From: Silvibacterium bohemicum
GTDB lineage: Bacteria; Acidobacteriota; Terriglobia; Terriglobales; Acidobacteriaceae
Length of the DNA: 64,000 bases
NCBI RefSeq assembly: GCF_001006305.1
Contig: NZ_LBHJ01000001.1
Location: forward strand, 62,001-126,000
Direction: 5' to 3'
Shown here one piece after another: positions 17,350 through 25,966 of the stretch. The notes beneath the pieces were generated by a model that worked only from the letters and a program-made list of their open reading frames with translations, was not told the origin of the DNA and ran no database searches. The position numbers and the translations under genes are program-made. Within the stretch, counting starts at the first letter, position 1; every line of letters begins with the position of its first letter.

Positions 17350-17390
17350 AAAGGAAAGCGAGCCGATCTGTAAAGACCGGCTCGCCTTTG
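17350..17390 (-). terminator. Rho-independent terminator of hppD
   Basis: On the minus strand GCGAGCCG (17385-17378) pairs with CGGCTCGC (17365-17358) around a 12-base loop and is followed by TTTCCTTTT. It begins 20 bases after the hppD stop. Confidence 0.8.
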
Positions 17391-17404
17391 CGCTTCAGAC
17401 TTGC

Positions 17405-18529
17405 TTATAGGTTTCCGCGTGCCGCCTGCTCGCGCTCGATGGCTTCGAAGAGCGCCTTGAAGTTGCCCTTGCCGAAGCTGCGGCTGCCCTTGCGCTGGAT
17501 GATCTCGTAGAAGAGCGTGGGGCGATCTTCTACCGGACGCGTGAAGATCTGCAGCATGTAGCCTTCGTCGTCGCGGTCGACCAGGATGCCGAGTTCCTCC
17601 AGATCCTGGATGGGCTCATCGATCTTGCCTACGCGGCCTTCGAGCTCGGAGTAATAGGAGTGCGGGACCTTAAGAAATCCCACGCCCTGTTCCTGCAACT
17701 TGGCCACGGTTCCGAGGATGTCGTTCGTCGCCAGGGCGATGTGCTGCACTCCGGGGCCGTGGTAGAACTCGAGATACTCTTCGATCTGCGACTTTCTGCG
17801 GCCTTCAGCCGGCTCGTTGATGGGGAACTTCACGCGGCCGTTGCCGTTAGCCATCACCTTCGACATGAGAGCCGAATACTCGGTCGAGATGTCCTTGTCG
17901 TCGAAGTGCTGGTAGAGCGAGAAGCCCATGACATCGCCGTAGAAATCGACCCAGCGATTCATCTCGTTCCAGCCGACGTTGCCGACCATGTGGTCGACAT
18001 GAAGCAGACCGGTTGGACGGGCGATGGTGTCGGCAGGCTCGGGACGGTAGCCGGGCAGAAAGGGACCGTTATAGTTGTCGCGCTCGACGAAGGTGTGGAT
18101 GGTGTCTCCGTACGCGGCAATCGAAGCCAGCTTTACGCTTCCGTATTCATCTTTGAGCTCGTAGGGCTCCTGGATGCTACGGGCGCCGCGCTTGGTGGTC
18201 TCCTTCCAGGCCTGCTTGGCGTTGTCGACCCACAGGGCCACGTCGCGCACGCCGTCTCCGTGGACATGGACGTGGTGGGCGATCTCTCCGTCGGGGCGGA
18301 GGGCGGTGGTCAGCACGAAGCGGATCTTGCCCTGTTGCAGGACATAGGAAGCGCGGTCGCGGAGACCGGTCTCAGGGCCTGCATAAGCCACCAGGCTCAT
18401 GCCGAAGGCGACGCGATAGAAGTAGGCTGCCTGCCGCGCATTGCCTACGTAAAACTCAACGTAATCCGTGCCATTGAGAGGTAGAAAATCTTTCCGGACA
18501 GCGACTTCCGGGTGAAGCAAGGTCGACAT
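17405..18529 (-). CDS. hppD: 4-hydroxyphenylpyruvate dioxygenase
   Basis: A 374-residue Fe(II) dioxygenase that converts 4-hydroxyphenylpyruvate to homogentisate in tyrosine catabolism. Two vicinal-oxygen-chelate halves are visible: YVEFYVGNARQAAYFYRVAFG at the N-terminus and LLHVDHMVGNV in the second half. The iron ligands are His in HVDHMV, His in GPGVQHIALAT, and Glu in the C-terminal FYEIIQRKG stretch. The ATG at 18529 (MSTLLHPEV) has GGAG nine bases upstream and is preferred to a start five codons earlier. No other homogentisate-pathway gene is adjacent. Confidence 0.96.
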   Translation of the reverse strand: MSTLLHPEVAVRKDFLPLNGTDYVEFYVGNARQAAYFYRVAFGMSLVAYAGPETGLRDRASYVLQQGKIRFVLTTALRPDGEIAHHVHVHGDGVRDVALWVDNAKQAWKETTKRGARSIQEPYELKDEYGSVKLASIAAYGDTIHTFVERDNYNGPFLPGYRPEPADTIARPTGLLHVDHMVGNVGWNEMNRWVDFYGDVMGFSLYQHFDDKDISTEYSALMSKVMANGNGRVKFPINEPAEGRRKSQIEEYLEFYHGPGVQHIALATNDILGTVAKLQEQGVGFLKVPHSYYSELEGRVGKIDEPIQDLEELGILVDRDDEGYMLQIFTRPVEDRPTLFYEIIQRKGSRSFGKGNFKALFEAIEREQAARGNL

Positions 18530-18732
18530 AATTCGATACTCCAATTCATTGGATGCTGATCGCCAAGGACCGGTCCCGAGGCTCCGGACGCAGGGCGACC
18601 ACCTACCATATACCGACGTGCGGACCGTTGCATAGTCGCAGCGGGGAGGTTACCTGTTGATGAATCGTGGTCCATACCTTGATTCTTTATCGGCAGTTTC
18701 CGGGGGAATTCATGGATTGTGGATCAATTTGG

Positions 18733-18928
18733 GAGGGACTGGCCGTCCAGGCGGCTGCGCCTTCGGCGGGACTTGCCGTCCAGGCGATTGCGCCTTCGGC
18801 GTCTTGGGCCGTGGATTCCCACATCTCAAAATCGAGATGTGGGGCACCCGGGCTGGAGGAGAAGATCGTCCCTCAGCGGCTGAAGCCGCGCGAAGTCGCG
18901 TTTTGATGTACGGCCTGAAGGCCGTACC
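18733..18928. repeat. Cluster of intergenic repeats (C, C, B and D types)
   Basis: Two head-to-tail C units (GGCCGTCCAGGCGGCTGCGC at 18740 and GCCGTCCAGGCGATTGCGCC at 18775) lead into the B hairpin at 18818-18843 and a D-type hairpin TACGGCCTGAAGGCCGTA at 18907-18924. The gap 18530-19024 contains nothing else that I recognise; frames crossing it are only repeat translation. Confidence 0.7.
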
Positions 18929-19024
18929 CTTCAAGTTCTTGCTATCAATACTTTGCTATGCAATTTGCCATAGCCACAGATCCCGTTGACGAACTGGTAC
19001 GGGGTGTTTCGAGCGGTCGAGATG

Positions 19025-19870
19025 CTAGCGAAGCAGGTCTTCGAGCGCGAGGCTCAGCTCCGTTTTCTCGTCGCGGTATTTGACGATGACCGGGGTGTAG
19101 ACGCTGAGGCCCCATTCCTGGCCTTTGCCTTTGTTCACCGCGCGCGCACCCGGTACGACGACTGCGCCTTCGGGGATGATGAGCGGCTTATCTCCTTCAG
19201 CGCGCAGCACCTCGCCGCGAACCACGTCGTAGACCGGGGTGCCGCGGGTGAGCACCGTTCCTGCCGCCAGCACGGCGCGCTTGCGGACGATGGTGCCTTC
19301 ATAGACGCCGCAGTTGCCGCCTACCAGCACGTCATCTTCGAGGATGACGGGGCTGGCGTTGACCGGCTCGAGTACGCCTCCGACCTGCGCTGCGGCGCTG
19401 AGGTGCACGCGTTTGCCGATCTGCGCGCAGCTTCCCACCAAGGCGTGAGAGTCGACCAGGGTGCCCTCGTCGACATAGGCTCCGGTATTGATGTACATCG
19501 GCGGGACGCAGATGACTCCCTTGGCCAGGAAGGCTCCGGCGCGAACCGATGAGCCTCCGGTCACGATGCGGATGCCATCTTCGGGCTCGAATCTGCGGAT
19601 GGGGAAGGTGTGCTTGTCGATGCAGGGCAGCTCGGTGCCCGAAGTCTCCAGATGACCTAGCCGGAAGCCCAGCAGGATGCCCTGCTTAACCCAGGCGTTC
19701 ACGCGCCAGCCGGTGGGAGCGTCAGGATCGGGCTCCGCAGAGCGGAGAGCGCCGGTTTCGAGGGCGTTGCGCAGTTGTTCGAAGGCGGCCATAGCCGCGG
19801 GATCGCCCGCGATGGAAGATCCTGCGGCGAAGAAGTGTTCTATCTGTGATTGAAGATTTAAGTCGTGCAT
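19025..19870 (-). CDS. dapD: 2,3,4,5-tetrahydropyridine-2,6-dicarboxylate N-succinyltransferase
   Basis: A 281-residue DapD that transfers succinyl from CoA to tetrahydrodipicolinate on the way to meso-diaminopimelate and lysine. An N-terminal helical domain ends near residue 100, followed by a left-handed beta-helix of hexapeptide repeats (VRAGAFLAKGVICVPPMYIN, GAYVDEGTLVDSHALVG, GKRVHLSAAAQVGGVLEP). It shows that this organism uses the succinylase branch. It is separated from dapA/dapB by a vapBC pair and a methyltransferase. Confidence 0.95.
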   Translation of the reverse strand: MHDLNLQSQIEHFFAAGSSIAGDPAAMAAFEQLRNALETGALRSAEPDPDAPTGWRVNAWVKQGILLGFRLGHLETSGTELPCIDKHTFPIRRFEPEDGIRIVTGGSSVRAGAFLAKGVICVPPMYINTGAYVDEGTLVDSHALVGSCAQIGKRVHLSAAAQVGGVLEPVNASPVILEDDVLVGGNCGVYEGTIVRKRAVLAAGTVLTRGTPVYDVVRGEVLRAEGDKPLIIPEGAVVVPGARAVNKGKGQEWGLSVYTPVIVKYRDEKTELSLALEDLLR

Positions 19871-19907
19871 TCCTGCTTGAGTTTATCAATGAGGCAGGGA
19901 GTAGGGG

Positions 19908-20339
19908 TCAGGGGATGAGGTGGAGGAAGCGTGCTCCGTTGTGGGTGGCATCGGTGATCAGGTGACGGTCGAAGGTTGCCAGCTGGCCTCCGTGGGCTCG
20001 CGCCAGTCCCAGGAGGTAGGTGTCGACAGTCTGAGCGGAGGCGAGCAGCCGCGATGTCTGAAATTTTCCGGGGTCCAGCAGGCTGACGTCGTCCGGCCAG
20101 AAGACGTGTCCGGGCAGCGCGCAAAAATTCGTCATCAATGTTGCGACGGCGGAGGGCGTGCCGGGGGAGTTCGAATAGGCGGGATTGCCGACGATGCGGA
20201 GAACGCCATTCTCGGTCGTGGGGCAGGTCGCCCAGGATTCATGTGCCTGCACCGCGAACCAGTCGTGGGCGGGATCGTGATGAATGTGCATGGGGTCGAT
20301 CAACGCGATCAATACATTGATGTCGGGCAGAAAGGTCAT
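19908..20339 (-). CDS. PIN-domain ribonuclease, VapC-type toxin
   Basis: A 143-residue PIN protein that opens FLPDINVLIALIDPMHIHHD, giving the first two acidic residues. CPTTENGVLRIVGN supplies the conserved Glu, and LLGLARAHGGQLATFDRHL supplies the Asp near the C-terminus. It is the HHD-P-A-H-x-W subfamily of VapC. It overlaps the RHH antitoxin (20336-20569) by four bases. The pair sits between dapD and a divergent methyltransferase, splitting the dap genes. Confidence 0.88.
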   Translation of the reverse strand: MTFLPDINVLIALIDPMHIHHDPAHDWFAVQAHESWATCPTTENGVLRIVGNPAYSNSPGTPSAVATLMTNFCALPGHVFWPDDVSLLDPGKFQTSRLLASAQTVDTYLLGLARAHGGQLATFDRHLITDATHNGARFLHLIP

Positions 20340-20569
20340 GCGGGTTGCTCATCGCGAAGCTGGTTTACGAGCTCCAGCGAGCCGGGTGTCGCGTGCGGCT
20401 GTACAGGCAGCAAGGGGACGCCGTTGCGCTGCTTGCCGCCCGATAGGTTCGCCCGCAATCCCTGACGGGCGAGAGCGGAGACCACTTCTCCAATCGACCT
20501 GTTCTGGCGCGCAGCCAGATCTTTTGCAGCCATCAGGACATCGTCATCGAGGGTTAAGCTTGTCCGCAT
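20336..20569 (-). CDS. Ribbon-helix-helix antitoxin (VapB-like)
   Basis: A 77-residue protein beginning MRTSLTLDDDVLMAAKDLAA, a typical RHH strand-helix, followed by NRSIGEVVSALARQGL as the second helix. The C-terminal 30 residues are proline-rich and probably thread into the toxin. It is translationally coupled to the PIN gene. Self-repression at the short divergent promoter region 20570-20636 is likely, but no clear palindrome is visible there. Confidence 0.85.
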   Translation of the reverse strand: MRTSLTLDDDVLMAAKDLAARQNRSIGEVVSALARQGLRANLSGGKQRNGVPLLPVQPHATPGSLELVNQLRDEQPA

Positions 20570-20636
20570 TTCGTTCCATCAAGAATCAATTGAGTTACAT
20601 CTAATTCGTGTTTGTATATCGGCATATGGAGAAGAA

Positions 20637-21452
20637 ATGACTACGGGCACGGACATAGAAAAACTCAAAGCCTCGATGCGTAAGACGTGGACGTCGGGCG
20701 ACTTCGGCAAGGTCGCGCCGCAGATGGCTTCAGAGGCTGAAACGTTCGTCGGCCGGCTGGGTATTACTCCGGAAATGCGGGTGCTCGATGTGGCTTGCGG
20801 CACGGGAAATCTGGCGATTCCAGCAGCGCGAAGGGGCGCCACAGTGACGGGCCTCGATATCGCGCCGAATCTGCTGGAGCAGGCGCGGCAGCGGGCTGCA
20901 GAGGAAAAGCTGGCGGCGGTTTTTGTCGAGGGAGACGCCGAGCAGTTGCCTTTTCCCGATGAGCACTTCGATGTGGTGATGTCCATGTTCGGGGCGATGT
21001 TCGCTCCTCGTCCGGAGCTGGTGGCGAAGGAGCTGGCGCGCGTCTGCAAGCCCGGCGGCAAGGTCGCGATGGCCAACTGGACATTCACCGGGGCGGGGGC
21101 CAAAATGTCTGCGGTAACCGCCAAATACCTGCCGCCGCCCGCGGATATTCCGTCCCCCGGGCTGTGGGGCGATCAGGCAATCGTGCGCGAGAGGCTGGCC
21201 GCGCATGGCCTGCAGGTAGAGACGACTCTTCGCGCGGTGCTCTTCCAATTTCCGTTTCCACCCAAGGATGTGGTGCAGTTTTTTCGCGAGTACTTCGGGC
21301 CAGTCAAGATGGCATTCGAACGCATGGACGCGGCCACACAGCAGAGCTATGCAGCGGACCTCGAAAAGGCATGGACCGATCACAACGAAGGTGGTCCAGG
21401 CCGGACAGCGCTTCAGAACGAATATCTGGAAGTGATCGGGATCAAAGGTTGA
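20637..21452 (+). CDS. Class I SAM-dependent methyltransferase
   Basis: A 271-residue Rossmann-fold methyltransferase. Motif I is MRVLDVACGTGNLAIPAARR (about 47-66), then TGLDIAPNLLEQA, and EGDAEQLPFPDEHFDVVMS as motifs II-III, with RVCKPGGKVAMANWTF after. It resembles the UbiE/arsenite or small-molecule group. The substrate is unknown. It is divergent from the vapBC pair, with the ATG at 20637 preceded by GGAGAAG. Confidence 0.85.
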   Translation: MTTGTDIEKLKASMRKTWTSGDFGKVAPQMASEAETFVGRLGITPEMRVLDVACGTGNLAIPAARRGATVTGLDIAPNLLEQARQRAAEEKLAAVFVEGDAEQLPFPDEHFDVVMSMFGAMFAPRPELVAKELARVCKPGGKVAMANWTFTGAGAKMSAVTAKYLPPPADIPSPGLWGDQAIVRERLAAHGLQVETTLRAVLFQFPFPPKDVVQFFREYFGPVKMAFERMDAATQQSYAADLEKAWTDHNEGGPGRTALQNEYLEVIGIKG

Positions 21453-21504
21453 CCTGGGGTTTGCGCCGAAGGCGCGTGTCGCTGGACGCCAGACATAAAG
21501 AAAA

Positions 21505-21540
21505 CTGCAGGTCCCTCCGCTCCGGTCGGGATGACAAATT
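21505..21540. repeat. Dispersed intergenic repeat, family A (short form)
   Basis: CTGCAGGTCCCTCCGCTCCG followed by GTCGGGATGACAA, with the central CTTCGCTA unit missing. It lies between the methyltransferase and dapA ends. Confidence 0.7.
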
Positions 21541-21566
21541 TATTGAGTGATCGCTAATTCGTAAGG

Positions 21567-22499
21567 TTAAAACATGCGCAGGTCGCCTTCGACCTGTGGA
21601 CTGTGCACCAGCAGACCTAGCTCGCCGGCTAGTCGTTCGAGGCGGGCGCGGGTGGCCGCGGTTACGGGGACCATGGGCAGCCGGTAATTTTCGCCGAGCT
21701 TGCCCATCATGGCCATCACGGCTTTGACCGGTCCCGGGCTCGATTCCCAGAAGTTGGCCAGCAGGAGGCGGTAATTTTTGCGATTGATCCGTCGCGCGGT
21801 GGCCCAATCGTTTTCCAGTGCAGCGCGAATCATCTCAGCCATATCGTTGGGGATCTCGTTGGAGGCTACTGAGACCAATCCCGCGCCGCCTGCTCCAATT
21901 ACGCCAAGCGCCATGCTGTCGTCACCCGCGTAGACGCGGAAATCGCGTGGGGCAAGGGTGATGAGCTCGGTGATCTGAGCGAGGTTGCCGCTCGATTCCT
22001 TCACTCCGCGAATGTTGGGCGCGGCTTCGATGAGCTTGAGCACGGTAGCGGCTTCGAGATTCGCGCCGGTGCGCGAGGGAATGTTGTAGAGCACGACGGG
22101 CAGGTTTACAGAACGGGCGACGGCCTGGAAGTGCTCAAACTGGCCTTCCTGTGTGGGCTTGTTGTAATAGGGGTTGGCGGAGAGGATCGCCGTGATGCCG
22201 GGAATACGCGACGCGAGCCGGGCCTTCTCGACCGCATGCCTGGTTGCATTGTGGGTGCAGCCCGCCCAGACGGGGATGCGTCCGGCGGCCGCCTCGGTGA
22301 TGATGCGCAGCACCTGCAGCCACTCGCCGTCGTCCAATGTGGGCGTTTCGGCCGTGGTCCCGCAGGCAACGATCCAATCGATGCCGCTCTCTACCTGCCA
22401 TTGCGCCAGAGAATAAAGCGCCTGCTCATCGAGACTTCCATCCTGGCGGAAGGGAGTCACCAGCGCTGTGCCACAGCCAATCGGGACGTCCATAACCAT
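21567..22499 (-). CDS. dapA: 4-hydroxy-tetrahydrodipicolinate synthase
   Basis: A 310-residue TIM-barrel lyase that condenses aspartate semialdehyde with pyruvate. GCGTALVTPFRQDGSLD opens the barrel, LPVVLYNIPSRTG contains the active-site Tyr, GVKESSGNLAQI contains the Schiff-base Lys, and VYAGDDSMALG follows. It is the last gene of the minus-strand asd-lysC-dapB-dapA block, separated from dapB by 141 bases that contain a family A repeat. Confidence 0.96.
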   Translation of the reverse strand: MVMDVPIGCGTALVTPFRQDGSLDEQALYSLAQWQVESGIDWIVACGTTAETPTLDDGEWLQVLRIITEAAAGRIPVWAGCTHNATRHAVEKARLASRIPGITAILSANPYYNKPTQEGQFEHFQAVARSVNLPVVLYNIPSRTGANLEAATVLKLIEAAPNIRGVKESSGNLAQITELITLAPRDFRVYAGDDSMALGVIGAGGAGLVSVASNEIPNDMAEMIRAALENDWATARRINRKNYRLLLANFWESSPGPVKAVMAMMGKLGENYRLPMVPVTAATRARLERLAGELGLLVHSPQVEGDLRMF

Positions 22500-22560
22500 T
22501 CGAGTTTACAGGCTGAGAGGCTGTGGTTCCAATCGGGCAGTTGCGAGTAAGCGAGAAGAA

Positions 22561-22593
22561 CTGCAGGTCCCTCGGCTTCGCTCGGGATGACAA
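22561..22593. repeat. Dispersed intergenic repeat, family A (short form)
   Basis: CTGCAGGTCCCTCGGCTTCG followed by CTCGGGATGACAA. It lies in the 141-base gap between dapB and dapA. Confidence 0.7.
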
Positions 22594-22640
22594 GCGTGGT
22601 GGGTTGTCTAGTGTGTGGGGAACTGGAACGCCAGCGGCTT

Positions 22641-23321
22641 TTATAGCTCGCTGGCGATGGTACTGAATTCCCAGACGCCGGTCTTGCCGACGATCCACTC
22701 CGCGGCGCGCACGGCTCCATCGGCGAAGCCACGACGTGAGAAGGCTTCCAGCTTCAATTCGATGCGATCGTTCTCCGACACCGCCTCGATCACATGGAGA
22801 CCGGCCACGTCGCCCTCACGCTTGGAGACGATCTCGACTTGCAGTGATGGGTTGGCGGCCTGAAGCGCCTGACGGAGCGAGAGAGCGGTTCCCGAAGGAG
22901 CATCTTTCTTATCTGTGTGATGGGTCTCGGTGATAGTGAAGCGATAGTGGGGAGCGGCTTTGGCCAACTCCTTAGCCACGCGCAGAGTGGCCTGCACGCC
23001 GATGGAAAATCCGGTGCCGTAGAGGAAGCCGGCGCCGCGGCGCGCCGCCAGCGAGCGCATATCGTCGAGATGCTGATACCAGCCGGTGGTGCCGACGACC
23101 ATGTGGGCACCGTTGGCAAGACAGGCGCGCATGTTGGAGACGACGGACTCGGGAGTGGTGAAGTCGATCACGGCATCGAAGCCGGCGAGAAACGGCCCAG
23201 TCAGGGCCGCGGCGTTGCGGTTCTCTTCTTCGCCCACGACGCGCACGCCATGGCCGCGCTCGTGCGCCACGTCAGCAACCAGACTGCCGGTCTTTCCACG
23301 GCCCAGCACCAGAAACAGCAT
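22641..23321 (-). CDS. dapB: 4-hydroxy-tetrahydrodipicolinate reductase
   Basis: A 226-residue reductase, shorter than the E. coli enzyme (273). The nucleotide loop GRGKTGSLV is at residues 8-16, DFTTPESV and VVGTTGWY follow, and ETHHTDKKDAPSGTA holds the catalytic His-His and Lys with the SGTA substrate loop. It reduces the DapA product with NAD(P)H. The N-terminal loop differs from the usual GAxGRMG. It lies six bases downstream of lysC. Confidence 0.93.
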   Translation of the reverse strand: MLFLVLGRGKTGSLVADVAHERGHGVRVVGEEENRNAAALTGPFLAGFDAVIDFTTPESVVSNMRACLANGAHMVVGTTGWYQHLDDMRSLAARRGAGFLYGTGFSIGVQATLRVAKELAKAAPHYRFTITETHHTDKKDAPSGTALSLRQALQAANPSLQVEIVSKREGDVAGLHVIEAVSENDRIELKLEAFSRRGFADGAVRAAEWIVGKTGVWEFSTIASEL

Positions 23322-23327
23322 TTCGTC

Positions 23328-24791
23328 TTACCTCGCTGCCGTTTTCACGGCGTCTATATTTCCGGCCGCTTGAACGGCATCGTCAGCCGCGATGGCAGCG
23401 GCTACATCGAAGATCTCGGGGTCGGGATCCTTGAAGAACTCGGCGTGAAGCGAACGGATGGCCTCATCCGCATCATCCTCCTCGATCATGAAGCTCATGT
23501 TGATCTCGGAGGCGCCTTGCGAAATCATGCGCACGTTTACATGGCGAATCGCCTGGAAGACGCGTGCGGCAATGCCTTGCTGGCCGCGAATGTTCTCGCC
23601 GACCATGCAGATGAGCGCCTTGCGTCCTTCGTACTTCACGTCGGCGAGCTGGCTGAGGTCGGCGGCGATGTCGGGCAGCTTCTCGTTGGAGTCAACGGTG
23701 AGCGAGACCGAAACCTCGGATGTCGAGACCATGTCGACCGGACACTTGTGCTTGTCGAAGACGTCGAAGATGGCCTTGAGATAGCCGTGGGACATCAGCA
23801 TGCGGCTGGCGACTACGTCGATGATGGTGAGCTTGCGCTTCGCGGCGATGGACTTGAACGGGCTGTTGCAGTGCGGAGCCAGCGAGATGATGCGCGTGCC
23901 TTCGTTCTCGGGATTGCGCGAGTTCAGCACGAGGACGGGAATGTTTTTCTTGACCGCGGGCAGGATGGTCGCGGGATGCAGCACCTTGGCGCCGAAGTAG
24001 GCCAGCTCGGCCGCTTCTTCGAAGCTGATGGTCTTCACCCGCAGAGCTCCGGGAACGATGCGCGGATCGGTGGTCATGATCCCATTCACATCGGTCCAGA
24101 TCTCGATGGCTCCGGCGTCGATGCCGCCTCCTACCAGTGCGGCCGTGAAGTCGGAGCCGCCGCGGCCGAGTGTGGTGGTCACGCCTTTTTCGGTCGATCC
24201 GATGAAGCCGCCCATCACGCAGACGCGTCCGGCAAGCGCGTGCGGCAGAACATGCTCCTTGAGGCGAGCTTCGATCAGGGCATCCTGCGGAACGGCCTTG
24301 CCGTGCTGGTTGTCGGTGACGATGCACTGGCGGGCATCGACGTGCACGGCATCGAGACCGCGCTGCGCGAAGCCCACGGCGATCATGCGGCTCGACAGGC
24401 GTTCGCCCATGGAGACGATCATGTCGCTGATGCGCGGCGTGAGCTCGCCGACGGCAGCGAGGCCGCGCAAAATTTCATCGAGCGAGCAGAATTCGGCGTC
24501 GATCCACTTCGTCAACTCGCCGATGGCCGATTGATCGACCAGCGCATTCGCGGTTTCGAGATGCCGGTTGCGCAGGCGGGCGATGATGGCCAGCGGCCCG
24601 GTGCGGTCGCCGCGTCCTGCAGCATGGGCCGCGGCCAGCAGCTGATCGGTGACCTTGGCCATGGCGCTGACCACGACGATCGGAGTGAGCCCCTTGTCGC
24701 GGCGGCCGCGCACGATGCCGGCGGTGCGGTTGATGGCTACGGCATCTTCGACGGATGTTCCGCCGAACTTCATCACCACTAGCTTGTTCAT
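23328..24791 (-). CDS. lysC: Aspartate kinase
   Basis: A 487-residue kinase that phosphorylates aspartate, the first step of the lysine, threonine and methionine pathways. VVMKFGGTSVEDA marks the N-terminal kinase domain, and GRGGSDFTAALVG with IWTDVNGIMTTDPR the substrate loops. Two ACT-type regulatory domains occupy about residues 320-470 (VSTSEVSVSLTVDS, NVRMISQGASEINMSFMI), so allosteric lysine or threonine control is likely. The start ATG overlaps the asd stop (ATGA). Confidence 0.96.
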   Translation of the reverse strand: MNKLVVMKFGGTSVEDAVAINRTAGIVRGRRDKGLTPIVVVSAMAKVTDQLLAAAHAAGRGDRTGPLAIIARLRNRHLETANALVDQSAIGELTKWIDAEFCSLDEILRGLAAVGELTPRISDMIVSMGERLSSRMIAVGFAQRGLDAVHVDARQCIVTDNQHGKAVPQDALIEARLKEHVLPHALAGRVCVMGGFIGSTEKGVTTTLGRGGSDFTAALVGGGIDAGAIEIWTDVNGIMTTDPRIVPGALRVKTISFEEAAELAYFGAKVLHPATILPAVKKNIPVLVLNSRNPENEGTRIISLAPHCNSPFKSIAAKRKLTIIDVVASRMLMSHGYLKAIFDVFDKHKCPVDMVSTSEVSVSLTVDSNEKLPDIAADLSQLADVKYEGRKALICMVGENIRGQQGIAARVFQAIRHVNVRMISQGASEINMSFMIEEDDADEAIRSLHAEFFKDPDPEIFDVAAAIAADDAVQAAGNIDAVKTAAR

Positions 24792-25876
24792 ACGGAGACG
24801 GCCACGCGATCCAGCTTTGCCGGCTCAAGCTTGCCCAGTGAAACCAGCAGCTCGGCGTTCAACAACGCAGCGCCGGCTGCGCCACGGATGGTGTTATGCG
24901 AGAGCACGGTGAACTTCCAGTCGAGCAGCCCGCAGGGACGCAGGCGTCCGACCGTCGATGCCATGCCCGCGCCACGCATCTTGTCCAAACGCGGCTGGGG
25001 ACGGTCTTCCAGGCTCACGAATTCAATTGGCTGAGCGGGGGCGGTGGGCAGATCACGTCCGGCGAGCGGAGTGAACTCACGCCAGGCTGCGAGGATCTCT
25101 TCACGCGTGGGCTTGCGCGAGAACTTCACGCTCACGCTCTCGGTGTGGCCATCTTCGACAGCGACGCGATTGCAGTGGGCTGTCATGCGCGCGGGGAGAG
25201 GCTTCACGATCTTGCCGTCACGCGAGCCCAGCAGACGGAGCGTCTCGGCTTCCATCTTCTCTTCTTCGTTCTTGATGTAAGGAACGACGTTGCCGAGGAT
25301 GTCCATCGAGGCTACGCCGGGATACCCCGCGCCGCTGACCGCCTGCATGGTGCTCACGAAGATGGATTCGATGCCGAAGCGCTCGACGAGCGGCTTGAGG
25401 ACCAGCACGAGTCCGATGGCGGAGCAGTTGGGATTGGTGACGATGTAGCCGCCCGACTGCTTGCGCCATGACTGATTCTCGAGGAGCGGAAGATGATCGG
25501 CATTCACCTCGGGGATGACCAGCGGAACATCTTCGTGCATGCGGAAGGCGCTGGAGTTCGAGATCACGGCGCATCCAGCAGCGGCGAAGGCCGGCTCCAT
25601 CTCGCGAGCGATGTCGGCATCGAGCGCGGCAAAGATGATCTTCGGAGCGTTCTCCGGAACGGCCGGCGACACGGTCATGTTGGCGATGCGCTCGGGCAGC
25701 TCGGTGTCCAGCTTCCACTTCACGGCGTCGCCGTACTTTCGGCCACTGGAGCGGTCGCTGGCGGCGAGCCAGGCCACTTCAAACCACGGGTGATTTTCCA
25801 AGAGCTGAATAAAGCGTTGGCCGACCATGCCGGTCGCGCCGAGAATTCCAATCTTCTGCCGCATGTGCTTTGACAA
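24788..25876 (-). CDS. asd: Aspartate-semialdehyde dehydrogenase
   Basis: A 362-residue dehydrogenase that reduces aspartyl phosphate to the semialdehyde. GILGATGMVGQRFIQLLENH is the NADP fold, TNPNCSAIGLVLVLKPL holds the catalytic Cys, and AHCNRVAVEDGHTESVSVK contains the active-site His region. It resembles the fungal/archaeal-type Asd in length and motifs. The start may be four codons later (MRQKIG at 25864). First gene of the coupled asd-lysC-dapB-dapA set. Confidence 0.95.
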   Translation of the reverse strand: MSKHMRQKIGILGATGMVGQRFIQLLENHPWFEVAWLAASDRSSGRKYGDAVKWKLDTELPERIANMTVSPAVPENAPKIIFAALDADIAREMEPAFAAAGCAVISNSSAFRMHEDVPLVIPEVNADHLPLLENQSWRKQSGGYIVTNPNCSAIGLVLVLKPLVERFGIESIFVSTMQAVSGAGYPGVASMDILGNVVPYIKNEEEKMEAETLRLLGSRDGKIVKPLPARMTAHCNRVAVEDGHTESVSVKFSRKPTREEILAAWREFTPLAGRDLPTAPAQPIEFVSLEDRPQPRLDKMRGAGMASTVGRLRPCGLLDWKFTVLSHNTIRGAAGAALLNAELLVSLGKLEPAKLDRVAVSV

Positions 25877-25966
25877 GCCTGCCTTACCGGACCGGGGTCC
25901 ACGTATCCAGCTCCGGGAACGCCGGAAACCGGGAAGTACTGTTTCAGATCAGTGTATCGTTTTCTT

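Noticed and set aside
18657-18989. Short plus-strand frames within the repeat cluster
   Set aside because: The predicted residues are translated repeat sequence and no ribosome site is present.
22917-24782. Long plus-strand frame (621 residues) antisense to dapB and lysC
   Set aside because: The minus strand codes for clear dapB and lysC with all motifs. The antisense frame has no domain, and long antisense frames are common in high-GC coding DNA.
25877-25966. Lysine riboswitch ahead of asd-lysC
   Set aside because: The gap is under 100 bases and has none of the conserved lysine-riboswitch loops.
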